The position numbers and the translations under genes were made by a program. Below are positions 18,979 through 27,352 of a stretch of 64,000 nucleotides of DNA, piece by piece. The stretch's first letter is position 1, and the number at the start of each line of letters is the position of its first letter. The stretch comes from Myxococcales bacterium (GTDB lineage: Bacteria; Myxococcota_A; Polyangia; Nannocystales; Nannocystaceae), in assembly GCA_020633315.1 (NCBI GenBank), contig JACKDV010000005.1:62001-126000 (forward strand), given 5' to 3'. A model generated the notes under the pieces. It was not told where the DNA came from, did not search any database, and worked only from the letters and a program-made list of their open reading frames with translations.

Positions 18979-19386
18979 ATGAATGCCCCCACGCAAGAAA
19001 CGAAGCACGGCTATCCGGTCCACTCGATCCTCGTCTACACCGTCTACCCCGAGCGGGCGGCCGACGTGTTCCGCTTCGGCCGCTTCCTGTCGATGGTCCG
19101 CGCCGATGGCCCCATCCACAAGGTGCGGTGCCACTTCATCGGCGAGGCGGTGATGCCGTTCATCAAGGACGACGCCTACCCCGATCTCACCGAGGAGCTC
19201 CGCCAGGAGTGGAAGGAGACGATCGACCTCGGCCTGACCTCTTCGCTCTGCGAGCTGAGCGTGTTCCGCCGCATGGACGAGGAGCACCTCGGCGAGCTGC
19301 TGCAGCGCTGGGATCCGATGGACATCGTCGATCCGCACGATGGCCAGATGAAGCTGCTGAGCTGCGACAAGAGGTTCATGTTCTGA
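18979..19386 (+). CDS. Unrecognised 135 aa cytoplasmic protein
   Basis: There is no signal peptide or TM segment. The protein begins with a beta strand (VHSILVYTVYP), then has CHFIGEAVMPFIKDD and a Glu/Leu-rich helix, and ends in MKLLSCDKRFMF. Three cysteines are present (CHF, SLCEL, SCDK). The alternation and size recall DsrE-like sulfur-relay folds, but I cannot make a firm assignment. It lies 21 nt after the methyltransferase and 21 nt before the ThiF-like gene, so it is very probably co-expressed with them. It has no C-terminal Gly-Gly and is therefore not a ThiS/MoaD-type sulfur carrier. Confidence 0.8.
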   Translation: MNAPTQETKHGYPVHSILVYTVYPERAADVFRFGRFLSMVRADGPIHKVRCHFIGEAVMPFIKDDAYPDLTEELRQEWKETIDLGLTSSLCELSVFRRMDEEHLGELLQRWDPMDIVDPHDGQMKLLSCDKRFMF

Positions 19387-19407
19387 GCTCGGCGCGGCTA
19401 GGGGACT

Positions 19408-20454
19408 ATGGTCAACGCGGCGCGTGATCCCTCCGTGGAGCCCCATCGCGAGGCCGCTTCGCTCCGTCTGGGTGAAGCGGCCGCGGCGTCGCTGGGGAAT
19501 CGGCGGGTGGCGCTGGTGGGCTGTGGCCGCCGCGGCGGCCCGCTCGCGCTGGCGCTCGCCAAGGCCGGGGTGGCCGACCTCGCGCTCTTCGATCGCGATC
19601 GCATCCGCACCAAGGATCTCGACGCCAGCCCCTTCGCGCCCCTGCACGCGGAGGACTTCGCCCAGAAGGTCGAGGTGGTCGCCGACCAGATCCGCGAGGC
19701 GGCTCCGTGGTGCGCGGTGGAGCCGTACTACGAGGAGATCACCTACGCCAACGCGCTCGACACCCTCGACGAGCACGACCTGATCGTGGACGCGACCCGC
19801 TCGCGCGAGACCAAGCAGGTGCTGAGTGAGGTCGCCCTGCACCGCGGCTGCTGGTTCGTGACGGCCATCGCCGACTCGCCCGCGCACTGGACCCTGGTCG
19901 CGGTCGCTCCTCCCGACAAGGGGCGACGTGGCCCGTGCTTTCGCTGCTGGTTCCCCGACGAGACCTTCCCCGGCGACGTGGACACCGTCGACAACGCGGG
20001 GACCCTCGCGCTCGAGGACCTGGTGGTGACCGGGGCGATGGCCCAGGTGATCTCGAGGGTGCTGCAGGGCAAGGCCGAGGGGGGCGCGTGGACGATCGCG
20101 CGAGACCAGCTCTCGGTGACGGCTCGGGACGAGGTCCCGTCGCCGTGCCCGGCGTGCAGCGGCGCCGAGGAGGGCCACCACTTCCTCGCGGGCAAGGGCG
20201 TGACCTACAGCTCCAACCTCTGCGAGCGCTACCTGGTGCAGATCGGCGCCCGCACGGGCCTCAAGCTCGACCTGCAGGGCCAGGCCGATCGCCTGGCCCG
20301 CGTCGCCGAGATCATCCAGGTCAACCGCTTCATGCTGGTGTGCGAATTCGAAGGGCTTCGGATCAGCCTGTTCCCCAACGGTCGCGCCAACGTCAAGGGA
20401 ACGAAGGACCCGCTGCAGGCCCGCGGGTGCTACCTCGATCTTCTGGGAGTGTAG
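19408..20454 (+). CDS. ThiF/MoeB/E1-like protein with altered ATP-site residues
   Basis: The 348 aa protein has the Rossmann start VALVGCGRRGGPLALALAKAG at 34-54 and two zinc-type CxxC pairs at 177-180 (CFRC) and 247-250 (CPAC). It ends with the small domain ISLFPNGRANVKGTKDP seen in many bacterial ThiF/MoeB homologues. The normal SNLxRQ segment after the acidic strand is replaced by a KDLDASPF-type sequence. The conserved Mg/ATP Asp of the VD(A/G)TD motif is Arg131 (VDATRSR). Adenylation may therefore be lost or altered. It abuts the cysteine-desulfurase-like gene with 1 nt between them, a pairing that normally delivers sulfur to a carrier protein; no carrier is visible here. Confidence 0.82.
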   Translation: MVNAARDPSVEPHREAASLRLGEAAAASLGNRRVALVGCGRRGGPLALALAKAGVADLALFDRDRIRTKDLDASPFAPLHAEDFAQKVEVVADQIREAAPWCAVEPYYEEITYANALDTLDEHDLIVDATRSRETKQVLSEVALHRGCWFVTAIADSPAHWTLVAVAPPDKGRRGPCFRCWFPDETFPGDVDTVDNAGTLALEDLVVTGAMAQVISRVLQGKAEGGAWTIARDQLSVTARDEVPSPCPACSGAEEGHHFLAGKGVTYSSNLCERYLVQIGARTGLKLDLQGQADRLARVAEIIQVNRFMLVCEFEGLRISLFPNGRANVKGTKDPLQARGCYLDLLGV

Positions 20455-20455
20455 G

Positions 20456-21613
20456 ATGCTGTACCTCGATCACGCCGCAACCTCTTGGCCGAAGCCTCCG
20501 TCGGTGATCAAGGCGATCACCGAGGCGCTCGACTCGGCGGGCGGCAATCCGGGTCGTGGCAGCCACGCGCTGGCCGACACGGCCGCGCGCTGCCTGACCA
20601 ACTGCCGGATCTCCCTGGCCCGCCTGCTCAAGGTGTCGGCCCCCGAGCGGGTGGTGTTCACCTCGGGCACCACGGAGGGCGTCAACATGGTCCTCAAGGG
20701 CACGATCACCCAGGGGCAGACCGTGGCCAGCTCCTCGATGGAGCACAACGCCGTGATGCGCCCCCTGACCTCGCTCGGGCGCGATCGCGGGGTGGAGCTG
20801 CGCACGGTGTCGGCGGACGCCGAGGGCTACCTGAACCTGGACGAGCTCGCCGAGGTGGTCGAGGCCGTGGACGCGCTGGTCGTGTGCCACGCCAGCAACG
20901 TCACGGGGACGCTCCAGGACCTGCCCCGCATCGCCGAGATCGTCGCCCGCTCCAAGCGTAGGCCCTGGTTCGTGGTGGACGGGGCGCAGACGGTGGGGCT
21001 GGTGCCCATCGACCTCGAGGAGCTGGGGATCGACGCGCTGGTGTTCAGCGGGCACAAGGCCCTGCTCGGTCCGATGGGCACCGGGGCGGTGGCGCTGGGG
21101 CCCCGGCTGGCCGAGCACGTGCGGCCCTGGCTCGAGGGCGGCACGGGGAGCCGATCCGAGCAGCTCGAGCAGCCCCAGGAGCTGCCCGAGCGCCTCGAGA
21201 GCGGGACCCCGAACACGCCGGGGATCGCCGGCCTCGCCGCGGCGGTGGAGTACGTGGAGCGGGTGGGCCTCGACGAGATCGCCTCGATCGAGCGGGAGCG
21301 CATCGGCCAGCTCTGGGAGCGCATCGAGGGGACCGAGGGCATCGAGCTGTACGGGCCGCCGCCGGGCAAGCCGCGGACGGGCGTCCTGTCGTTCAACGTC
21401 TCGGGCCAGCACCCGGCCGACGTGGCGGCGGCGCTCGACGGAGCCTTCGAGGTCGCGTGCCGAGCCGGCCTGCACTGCGCGCCCATGGCCCACCGCACGA
21501 TCGGGACCTTCCCCACGGGGACGGTCCGGCTGTCGGTCGGCCACCTCACCACAGAAGAAGAGATCGAGCAGGCCGCCGAGGCGGTGTGCTCGGTGACCGA
21601 GATGGGGGAATGA
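20456..21613 (+). CDS. Cysteine desulfurase-like class V aminotransferase
   Basis: The 385 aa length is normal. The protein opens YLDHAATSWPKPPSV, with TSGTTEGVN, His97 (SSMEHNAV), Asp175 (VVDGAQ) and the PLP lysine Lys201 in FSGHKALLGPMG. The catalytic cysteine is Cys341 in RAGLHCAPMAHRTIGT, the short-loop arrangement of the TIGR01977-type cysteine desulfurase family. It should remove sulfur from cysteine as a persulfide, or act as a related beta-lyase. It lies between the ThiF-like gene (1-nt gap) and the LeuC-like gene (4-nt overlap), so translational coupling is likely. Dedicated service to this pathway, rather than housekeeping Fe-S assembly, is inferred from context. Confidence 0.9.
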   Translation: MLYLDHAATSWPKPPSVIKAITEALDSAGGNPGRGSHALADTAARCLTNCRISLARLLKVSAPERVVFTSGTTEGVNMVLKGTITQGQTVASSSMEHNAVMRPLTSLGRDRGVELRTVSADAEGYLNLDELAEVVEAVDALVVCHASNVTGTLQDLPRIAEIVARSKRRPWFVVDGAQTVGLVPIDLEELGIDALVFSGHKALLGPMGTGAVALGPRLAEHVRPWLEGGTGSRSEQLEQPQELPERLESGTPNTPGIAGLAAAVEYVERVGLDEIASIERERIGQLWERIEGTEGIELYGPPPGKPRTGVLSFNVSGQHPADVAAALDGAFEVACRAGLHCAPMAHRTIGTFPTGTVRLSVGHLTTEEEIEQAAEAVCSVTEMGE

Positions 21614-22938
21614 CGATGGGTCTGACCGTTGCGCAGAAGATCCTCGGCCGCGTGGTCGGGCGACAGGTGGAGCCCGGCGAGCGAGTCGAGGTCGTCCCCG
21701 ACAGCCTGCTCGCCAACGAGATGCTCGGGATGGTGATCGTCCCGAAGGTCGACCAGATCGGCGCCAAGCAGATCGACCGCGAGATCGCACGTCGGACGAT
21801 GTGCTTCATGGACCACGGCGGGGTGGGGGCGACCCCCCTGTACGTGGGCATCCACCAGTCGATGCGGGCCTTCTGCCAGACCCACGACATCGACATCGAG
21901 GAGGTCGGCGCCGGCATCTGTCACCTGCTCTTCGCCGAGAAGGGCGGCGCGCTCCCGGGCGGCTTCGTGCTCGGCACCGACTCCCACACCGTCAACGCGG
22001 GTGCCTACAACACCCTGGCGTCGGCGGGCGGAGCCTCGGAGATCCTCAAGCTGATGGTGACCGGCTCGTGTCACTACACGGTGCCCCACACGGTGCGGAT
22101 CGAGCTGACGGGCTCGCTGCCCCAGTGGGTGTACTCCAAGGATCTCATCCTCTACCTCATCGGCGAGCACCGGGCCCGCTTCGCGGGCGGCCGCGCGATG
22201 GAGTACACGGGGGAGGGCGTGGGCTGCATGTCGGTCACCGCCCGCGCCACCGCGTCGAACATGGCCGTCGAGGCGGGGGCCGTGGCGGGCATCTTCCCCT
22301 GCGACGAGATCCTCCGGGAGCACGTCGAGGCTCGCTTCCCGCAGGCCGAGCACCACTGGGAGGGCGTGGCCTCGGATCCCGACGCCACCTACGCCGATCG
22401 CATCGACGTGGACCTGTCCAGCCTCGAGCCCATCGTGGCCTGCCCGCACGCCCCGGAGAACATCCGCCCCGTGCGAGAGGTGGACGCCGAGGTCGATCAG
22501 GTGTTCATCGGCTCGTGCACCAACGCCAAGTACGAGGACCTGGAGATCGTGGCCAAGATCCTCAACGGGCGGAAGGTGCGGCCGCTGACCATCGTGGTGC
22601 CCGGCACCCACGGGATCTACCGCGAGTGCGTGCGCAACGGCCTGCTCGAGGTGTTCCTCGAGGCCGGCTGCCGGGTGATGGAGCCGGGCTGCCACGCGTG
22701 CTTCGGCGGCCCCGGGGGTCTGCTCGGTCCCGGGCAGCGCGCGGCGTCGACCACCAACCGCAACTTCATCGGCCGAATGGGAGGGGACACCTCGACCGAG
22801 GTGTTCCTGATGTCCCCTGCCCTCGCCGCCGCAACGGCGGCCGCCGGCAAGATCGCCCACCCGGACGACCTCCCGGCGACCAAGCCCACCGTCGACCTCG
22901 CTGCGCGCTCGCAGCTGAGGATCATGGAGCAGCGATGA
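21610..22938 (+). CDS. LeuC-like large subunit of 3-isopropylmalate dehydratase family
   Basis: The 442 aa protein has the aconitase-family substrate segment (FMDHGGVGATP), VLGTDSHTVNAGAYNTLA, and the three Fe-S cluster cysteines: Cys303 (GSCTNAKYEDL), Cys361 and Cys364 (PGCHACFGGPGG). ASTTNRNFIGRMGG is near the end. The usual LeuC DHxxPT segment differs (DHGGVGATP), as in non-leucine homologues such as homoaconitase or AksD types. ATG 21610 overlaps the desulfurase stop; an ATG two codons later is an alternative. It works with the LeuD-like subunit that overlaps its stop. It probably isomerises the product of the HMGL-like enzyme; the substrate is not determined. Confidence 0.9.
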   Translation: MTMGLTVAQKILGRVVGRQVEPGERVEVVPDSLLANEMLGMVIVPKVDQIGAKQIDREIARRTMCFMDHGGVGATPLYVGIHQSMRAFCQTHDIDIEEVGAGICHLLFAEKGGALPGGFVLGTDSHTVNAGAYNTLASAGGASEILKLMVTGSCHYTVPHTVRIELTGSLPQWVYSKDLILYLIGEHRARFAGGRAMEYTGEGVGCMSVTARATASNMAVEAGAVAGIFPCDEILREHVEARFPQAEHHWEGVASDPDATYADRIDVDLSSLEPIVACPHAPENIRPVREVDAEVDQVFIGSCTNAKYEDLEIVAKILNGRKVRPLTIVVPGTHGIYRECVRNGLLEVFLEAGCRVMEPGCHACFGGPGGLLGPGQRAASTTNRNFIGRMGGDTSTEVFLMSPALAAATAAAGKIAHPDDLPATKPTVDLAARSQLRIMEQR

Positions 22939-23489
22939 CCGAGCCCATGAACGAGATCAGGGGGACCGTCCTCGCCTTCGGGGACGGGATCAACACGGAC
23001 GACATCATCCCCTCCAACTACCTGCAGTACACCGACGTCTCGTTCCTCGCGACGAAGGCGATGGAGAAGATCCGGCCGACCTTCTACGACGAGGTCCAGG
23101 CGCTCGGCGGCTGCATCATCGTGGGCGGGACCGAGTTCGGCACCGGCTCCTCGCGTGAGCAGGCCCCCGATTGCCTCAAGGCGGCGGGGGTGCGGGCGAT
23201 CATCGCCGAGAGCTTCCGCCCGACCTTCTTCGAGAACTCGTGCAACGTGGGGCTGCCGGTGCTCGTGGTGCCCGGGTGCAGCACCTGGGCCAAGGAGGGC
23301 GACGAGCTGATCGTCGACTTCGAGCGCGCGGTGGCCCGGCGCGAGGCCGACGATAGCTCGCGGCCCGGCCAACCGCTGCCCGAGCACTACCTCGAGCTGG
23401 TGCGCCAGGGCGGGCTGCTGGCCGCCTTGCGCGACTACATCGTCGAGCACGGGATGGACAGGCCGTATCCCGCTCGGGGGAGCGCCTGA
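22935..23489 (+). CDS. LeuD-like small (swivel) subunit
   Basis: The 184 aa protein carries the swivel-domain motifs FGDGINTDDIIPSNYLQY near the start, EFGTGSSREQAPDCLKAAGV in the middle (the GSSRE substrate loop) and SFRPTFFENSCNVGLPV. It overlaps the LeuC-like gene by 4 nt and the next gene by 1 nt, so a 1:1 complex with the large subunit is expected. Sequence details (YLQY rather than the LeuD-typical LKR patterns) suggest a substrate other than isopropylmalate, but this is a weak inference. Confidence 0.9.
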   Translation: MTEPMNEIRGTVLAFGDGINTDDIIPSNYLQYTDVSFLATKAMEKIRPTFYDEVQALGGCIIVGGTEFGTGSSREQAPDCLKAAGVRAIIAESFRPTFFENSCNVGLPVLVVPGCSTWAKEGDELIVDFERAVARREADDSSRPGQPLPEHYLELVRQGGLLAALRDYIVEHGMDRPYPARGSA

Positions 23490-24523
23490 TGAGCACGCCA
23501 TCGTCCGAGTCGATCCCTGCGGCGGGCTCGCGCGGTGCGGCCCCCAAGACGGCGGCCGCACCGGAGACGGCGGCGTCGGCCGAGCCGTCGGCGGGTGGCG
23601 AGCAGGCCGACGTGGACGAGCAGGCCACGGGCCAGGCCGAGGCCACGACGCCGCAGACCGCAGCCACGGCCGCGGAGCCTCCCCTGGCCGAGGGCGACGA
23701 CACGGCCCCGGCCGAGGGAGCCGAGCCTGCTCCGGGCGAGGGCGAGGAGCGGCTGGGTGGCACCGAGGGGAGCGAGCAGCTCCACCACATCATCAAGAAG
23801 GCCACCAAGGTCATCGAGAAGCGCCGCAAGATCCTGCGGGACTTCGCCGCGAAGGACACCAAGGTCACCTCGCTCTACAACATCGTCCACTACCTCGAGG
23901 CCTGCCGGGCCGTGCGCGAGGGCAAGACGGTGCTGTGGCCCAACGAGATCACCTACGGCCTGACCGCCAACGCCCTCGACGACGACGCCGTCCAGGCCAT
24001 CTACGACTCCAAGGGCCGCATCGCCAACCCGATTCCCATCCTGACCCACAAGGACTGGATCGGCTACTTCGGCTACGTGCCCTGGCTCGCCCAGAAGCTG
24101 GTCGACGAGCTGTGGCCGGACAACATCTCCATCGTGGTCCCCAAGCGGCCCGAGATCATCAGTGATCTGGTGACGGCCGGGATGGACTCGGTGGCGCTGA
24201 TGTGCCCGAACGCGGGGGCCGAGGCGCTCGCGCGCGACATCTGCCTCAACGGCCAGGAGATCATCCCGATCGCCTGCACCTCGGCCAACATCAGTGGACA
24301 GCCCTCGATCACCAATTCCGACATCGCGGTGGAGAAGTTCTTCGGGGCAGTCGACATCATCCTGACCGGCCCGGACAGCAACGTCGGAATGAACACCACG
24401 ATCATCGACTTCTCGGTCGACCCCTACGTGATGCTGCGACGCGGCCCGGTCTCGCTCGAAGAGGTCTTCAACGCCGTTCCCGAGCTGCGCGACAAGGTGG
24501 TCGACGCAACGAAGAAGGACTAG
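23489..24523 (+). CDS. YrdC/Sua5-domain protein with long disordered N-terminus
   Basis: The 344 aa protein begins with about 95 residues rich in Ala, Glu, Pro and Thr, then a basic helix (KKATKVIEKRRKILRDF). The YrdC domain covers about 135-335: LWPNEITYGLTANAL, Lys175 and Arg177 (SKGR), VALMCPN, TSANISGQPS (Ser265, Asn267) and a closing MLRRGPVSLEEV. The nucleotide and substrate residues typical of Sua5/YrdC are present, so formation of a carbamoyl-adenylate (threonylcarbamoyl-AMP in housekeeping enzymes, carbamoyl-AMP in TobZ/HypF) is plausible. The ATG overlaps the LeuD stop by 1 nt. The operon position argues for a pathway role rather than tRNA modification, but a moonlighting tRNA enzyme cannot be excluded. 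Confidence 0.85.
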   Translation: MSTPSSESIPAAGSRGAAPKTAAAPETAASAEPSAGGEQADVDEQATGQAEATTPQTAATAAEPPLAEGDDTAPAEGAEPAPGEGEERLGGTEGSEQLHHIIKKATKVIEKRRKILRDFAAKDTKVTSLYNIVHYLEACRAVREGKTVLWPNEITYGLTANALDDDAVQAIYDSKGRIANPIPILTHKDWIGYFGYVPWLAQKLVDELWPDNISIVVPKRPEIISDLVTAGMDSVALMCPNAGAEALARDICLNGQEIIPIACTSANISGQPSITNSDIAVEKFFGAVDIILTGPDSNVGMNTTIIDFSVDPYVMLRRGPVSLEEVFNAVPELRDKVVDATKKD

Positions 24524-24547
24524 GCTCGGCCGCCCGCGAGTTTTTCC

Positions 24548-27352
24548 ATGAGCTTCGCCAAACGACTCTTCTGGTGGTACCGCTGGCTGTGCCTGGAGCA
24601 CCCGCGGGTCACGCTCCTGTTGGTTGCGCTGGCCACCCTCGGCTTCATGACGCAGTTGGAGTCCCTCGAGCAGGACCCCAACCCCTACATGCTCGATGAC
24701 GACCATCCGTCTCGTCGCAACCAGCGACGGCTGATGGACACCTTCACCGGATCGAGGGAGATCGCGGTGGTCGGGGTCGTGCACGAGGGCTCGATCTTCA
24801 ACCCCGAGACCCTCGGGCGCATCGCGTACCTCAGCGAGCGCATCGAGCTGATGAGCATCGTCGGGGACGAGCAGGAGGCGGAGCTCGAGGCCCGGGCGGA
24901 GCTGTGGCCCGGGTCCGCGGCCGCGCTCGCGCAGCAGGTGCTGCGCGAGGGGGTCCGCGCCGACGACGTCGCGACGCTCGAGCGCATCCGCGAGCTGCTC
25001 GAGCACGAGCAGGAGCTGATCGCCGACGCGAAGCACGAGCCCGTGGAGGAGATCGACGAGGAGGACGACGAGCTGCTGCGGCGCCTGGTCGACTGGGCCG
25101 ACCCGGTCCGCGAGGTCACCAGCCTCTCCACCGTCGACAACATCATCACCTCCGAGGACGGCACCACCATGGACGTCTCGGCGGCGATGGAGGAGGTACC
25201 CGAGACGCAGGCGGAGGCCGACGCGATCGAGCGGCAGGTGATGGACAACCCCCTGCTGGTCGACGCGGTGGTCTCCGAGGACCGGCACGTCGCGTCGATT
25301 CGGGTGGAGCTGAACATCGACCCGGACGACACCGCGGGGATGCTGGCCGTCTACGAGCGGATCCGCGAGGAGGTCGAGGCGGTCGAGGACGACCTGCCGC
25401 CCAACACCCCCGAGAGCTACGCCATCGGCGGGACGCCGGTGGTCTCGGCCAACATGGGCGCCTTGATGGAGCAGGACACCAACAACCTGTTCCCGATGGT
25501 GATCCTCGTCATCCTGGTCGTGCTGGTGTTCCTGCTGCGATCGGTGCGGGGCACCCTGGTGCCGCTGCTCATCGCCGTGCTCTCGGTGATCTGGACGGTG
25601 GGGACGATGGCGCTGGTGGGGGTGCCCATGGACATCGTCACCACGATGCTGCCGGTGTTCCTCATCGCGATCGGCGTGGTGGACTCGGTGCACTTCTTCT
25701 CCGAGCAGCACACCGAGCACCTGATGCTCGGGGCGGGCGCCCAGATGGTGCGGGAGGAGATCGAGGACCAGCGAGGCAAGCGCACCGTGGTCTCGACCCC
25801 GAAGCTCGCCTCGATCCGGCACTCCGTGAACCGGCTGTTCCGGCCGATGATGCTGACCTCGCTGACCTCGGCCGCGGGCTTCCTCGCGATGGCGTGGTCG
25901 GACATCATGCCGCTGCATCGCTTCGGCATCTTCGTCGCGATCGGCATCGCCTACGCGTTCATCCTGACGATCCTGCTCGGCCCCGCGATCTCGGTGTTCG
26001 GGGACGACCCGGCGCTCGGCCGCGACAAGAAGCAGTGGGGCCGACTGGGCCGCGCCTTCCGGCAGACGGGGATCGGCACGACGATGACCTCCCTCGGTCG
26101 CTTCGTGCAGCGGCGCTCCTCCGAGATCCTGGTGGTGTTCGTCGCGATCACGGCCGTCAGCGCGGTCTTCGTCCGCGACGTGGAGGTCGAGAACCGCTTC
26201 GTGGGCTACTTCGACGAGACCACGGACATCTGGAAGGACGACCAGGTCCTCAACGAGCACCTGGGCGGCACGATGCCGCTCTACCTGATGTTCTCCTCGC
26301 CCGAGGAGGGCTACTTCGGCCGCGCCGACGTCCTGCAGCGCATGGCCGCGCTCGAAGCCGAGCTCGCCCGGGAGGTCGAGGTCGGCTACGTCTACTCGCT
26401 GGTCGGCTTCGTGGAGCGGATGAACCACGTCATCCACCGCGGGGACCAGGCCTTCGCGCGGATTCCGCACACCACCGAGGTCGTGATGGAGGAGAAGACC
26501 GAGCGCACCGAGCGCGATCTTCCTCCCGACGAGCCCGATGGCATCGAGACCCGAGAGGTCGAGATCCGCACGACTCAAGAGCCGGTCGAGGTCTCGGGCA
26601 ACGATCTCATCGCGCAGTACCTGCTGCTCTACGAGAACGCGGGCGGCCAGGACATTCGAGACGTCGTCGACACGGATCTGCGCGAGGCCAACACCCTGCT
26701 GCTGCTCAAGTCCGACCGTTCCTCGGTCGCCTCGCGGCTCATCGAGCGGACCCGGGAATTGGCGGCGAAGCACCTCGGCGACGAGGTGGAGGTGCGTTTC
26801 TCGGGCTACGCCGAGGTGGCGGCCTCCACGACCGAGGAGGTCGTCGATAGCCAACGCCGGGCCATGGGCTGGACCGCGCTGGTCGTGTTCCTGGTGCTCT
26901 TGGCGTACTTCCGCTCGATAGTGCTCACGATCGTCACGATGATCCCGCTCACCGCTGCGCTGCTGTTCAACCTGTCGTTCATGCAGGCGATGGAGATACC
27001 TCTCAGCATCGGCAGCGCGATCGTTTTGACTATTGCGGTCGGTGTGGGCGTCGACTTTGCCATCCACGTGGTCGACCGATATCGGCTGGAGTCGAGAGGC
27101 AAGGTGACGAGCGACGCCATTTCGAGCACGATGTTGTTCGCGGGACGCGCGATCTTCGTCGGGCTCATGGTGATCTCGCAGGGGTTCAGCGTGCTGATTG
27201 GGTCTGGCTTCACCGCCATCCAGCACCTCGGCCTCCTGGTCGCCTTGACGATGGTCTGGTCCGCCCTCGTGTCGATCTTCGTCCTCCCGGCGATCTTCGC
27301 CCGTATCCCCTTCATTCGAGCAGGAGCCCTCACCCGTGAACTCGTCAAGTAA
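24548..27352 (+). CDS. MMPL/HpnN-type RND transporter
   Basis: The 934 aa protein has two repeats of one TM helix, a periplasmic domain and five more TM helices. The first helix is near residue 20, the first five-helix bundle is about 310-490, the second half begins about 525-545, and the final bundle is about 780-925. Acidic residues in the fourth helices (GVVDSVHFF and VGVDFAIHVVDR) are the expected proton-relay positions of MMPL/SSD-like pumps. The first periplasmic domain is unusually acidic, with a stretch of Glu/Asp near 165-180. The next two genes encode a LolA-like carrier and a beta-barrel, so the three may form an inner-to-outer-membrane export path for a hydrophobic product. Confidence 0.92.
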   Translation: MSFAKRLFWWYRWLCLEHPRVTLLLVALATLGFMTQLESLEQDPNPYMLDDDHPSRRNQRRLMDTFTGSREIAVVGVVHEGSIFNPETLGRIAYLSERIELMSIVGDEQEAELEARAELWPGSAAALAQQVLREGVRADDVATLERIRELLEHEQELIADAKHEPVEEIDEEDDELLRRLVDWADPVREVTSLSTVDNIITSEDGTTMDVSAAMEEVPETQAEADAIERQVMDNPLLVDAVVSEDRHVASIRVELNIDPDDTAGMLAVYERIREEVEAVEDDLPPNTPESYAIGGTPVVSANMGALMEQDTNNLFPMVILVILVVLVFLLRSVRGTLVPLLIAVLSVIWTVGTMALVGVPMDIVTTMLPVFLIAIGVVDSVHFFSEQHTEHLMLGAGAQMVREEIEDQRGKRTVVSTPKLASIRHSVNRLFRPMMLTSLTSAAGFLAMAWSDIMPLHRFGIFVAIGIAYAFILTILLGPAISVFGDDPALGRDKKQWGRLGRAFRQTGIGTTMTSLGRFVQRRSSEILVVFVAITAVSAVFVRDVEVENRFVGYFDETTDIWKDDQVLNEHLGGTMPLYLMFSSPEEGYFGRADVLQRMAALEAELAREVEVGYVYSLVGFVERMNHVIHRGDQAFARIPHTTEVVMEEKTERTERDLPPDEPDGIETREVEIRTTQEPVEVSGNDLIAQYLLLYENAGGQDIRDVVDTDLREANTLLLLKSDRSSVASRLIERTRELAAKHLGDEVEVRFSGYAEVAASTTEEVVDSQRRAMGWTALVVFLVLLAYFRSIVLTIVTMIPLTAALLFNLSFMQAMEIPLSIGSAIVLTIAVGVGVDFAIHVVDRYRLESRGKVTSDAISSTMLFAGRAIFVGLMVISQGFSVLIGSGFTAIQHLGLLVALTMVWSALVSIFVLPAIFARIPFIRAGALTRELVK

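Noticed and set aside
15601..24523. Interpretation as a leucine, coenzyme B or nitrogenase homocitrate pathway
   Set aside because: There is no LeuB-like dehydrogenase and no nif or methanogen genes, and the companions (ThiF, desulfurase, YrdC, exporter) do not belong to those pathways. The LeuC/LeuD sequences are not leucine-type in detail.
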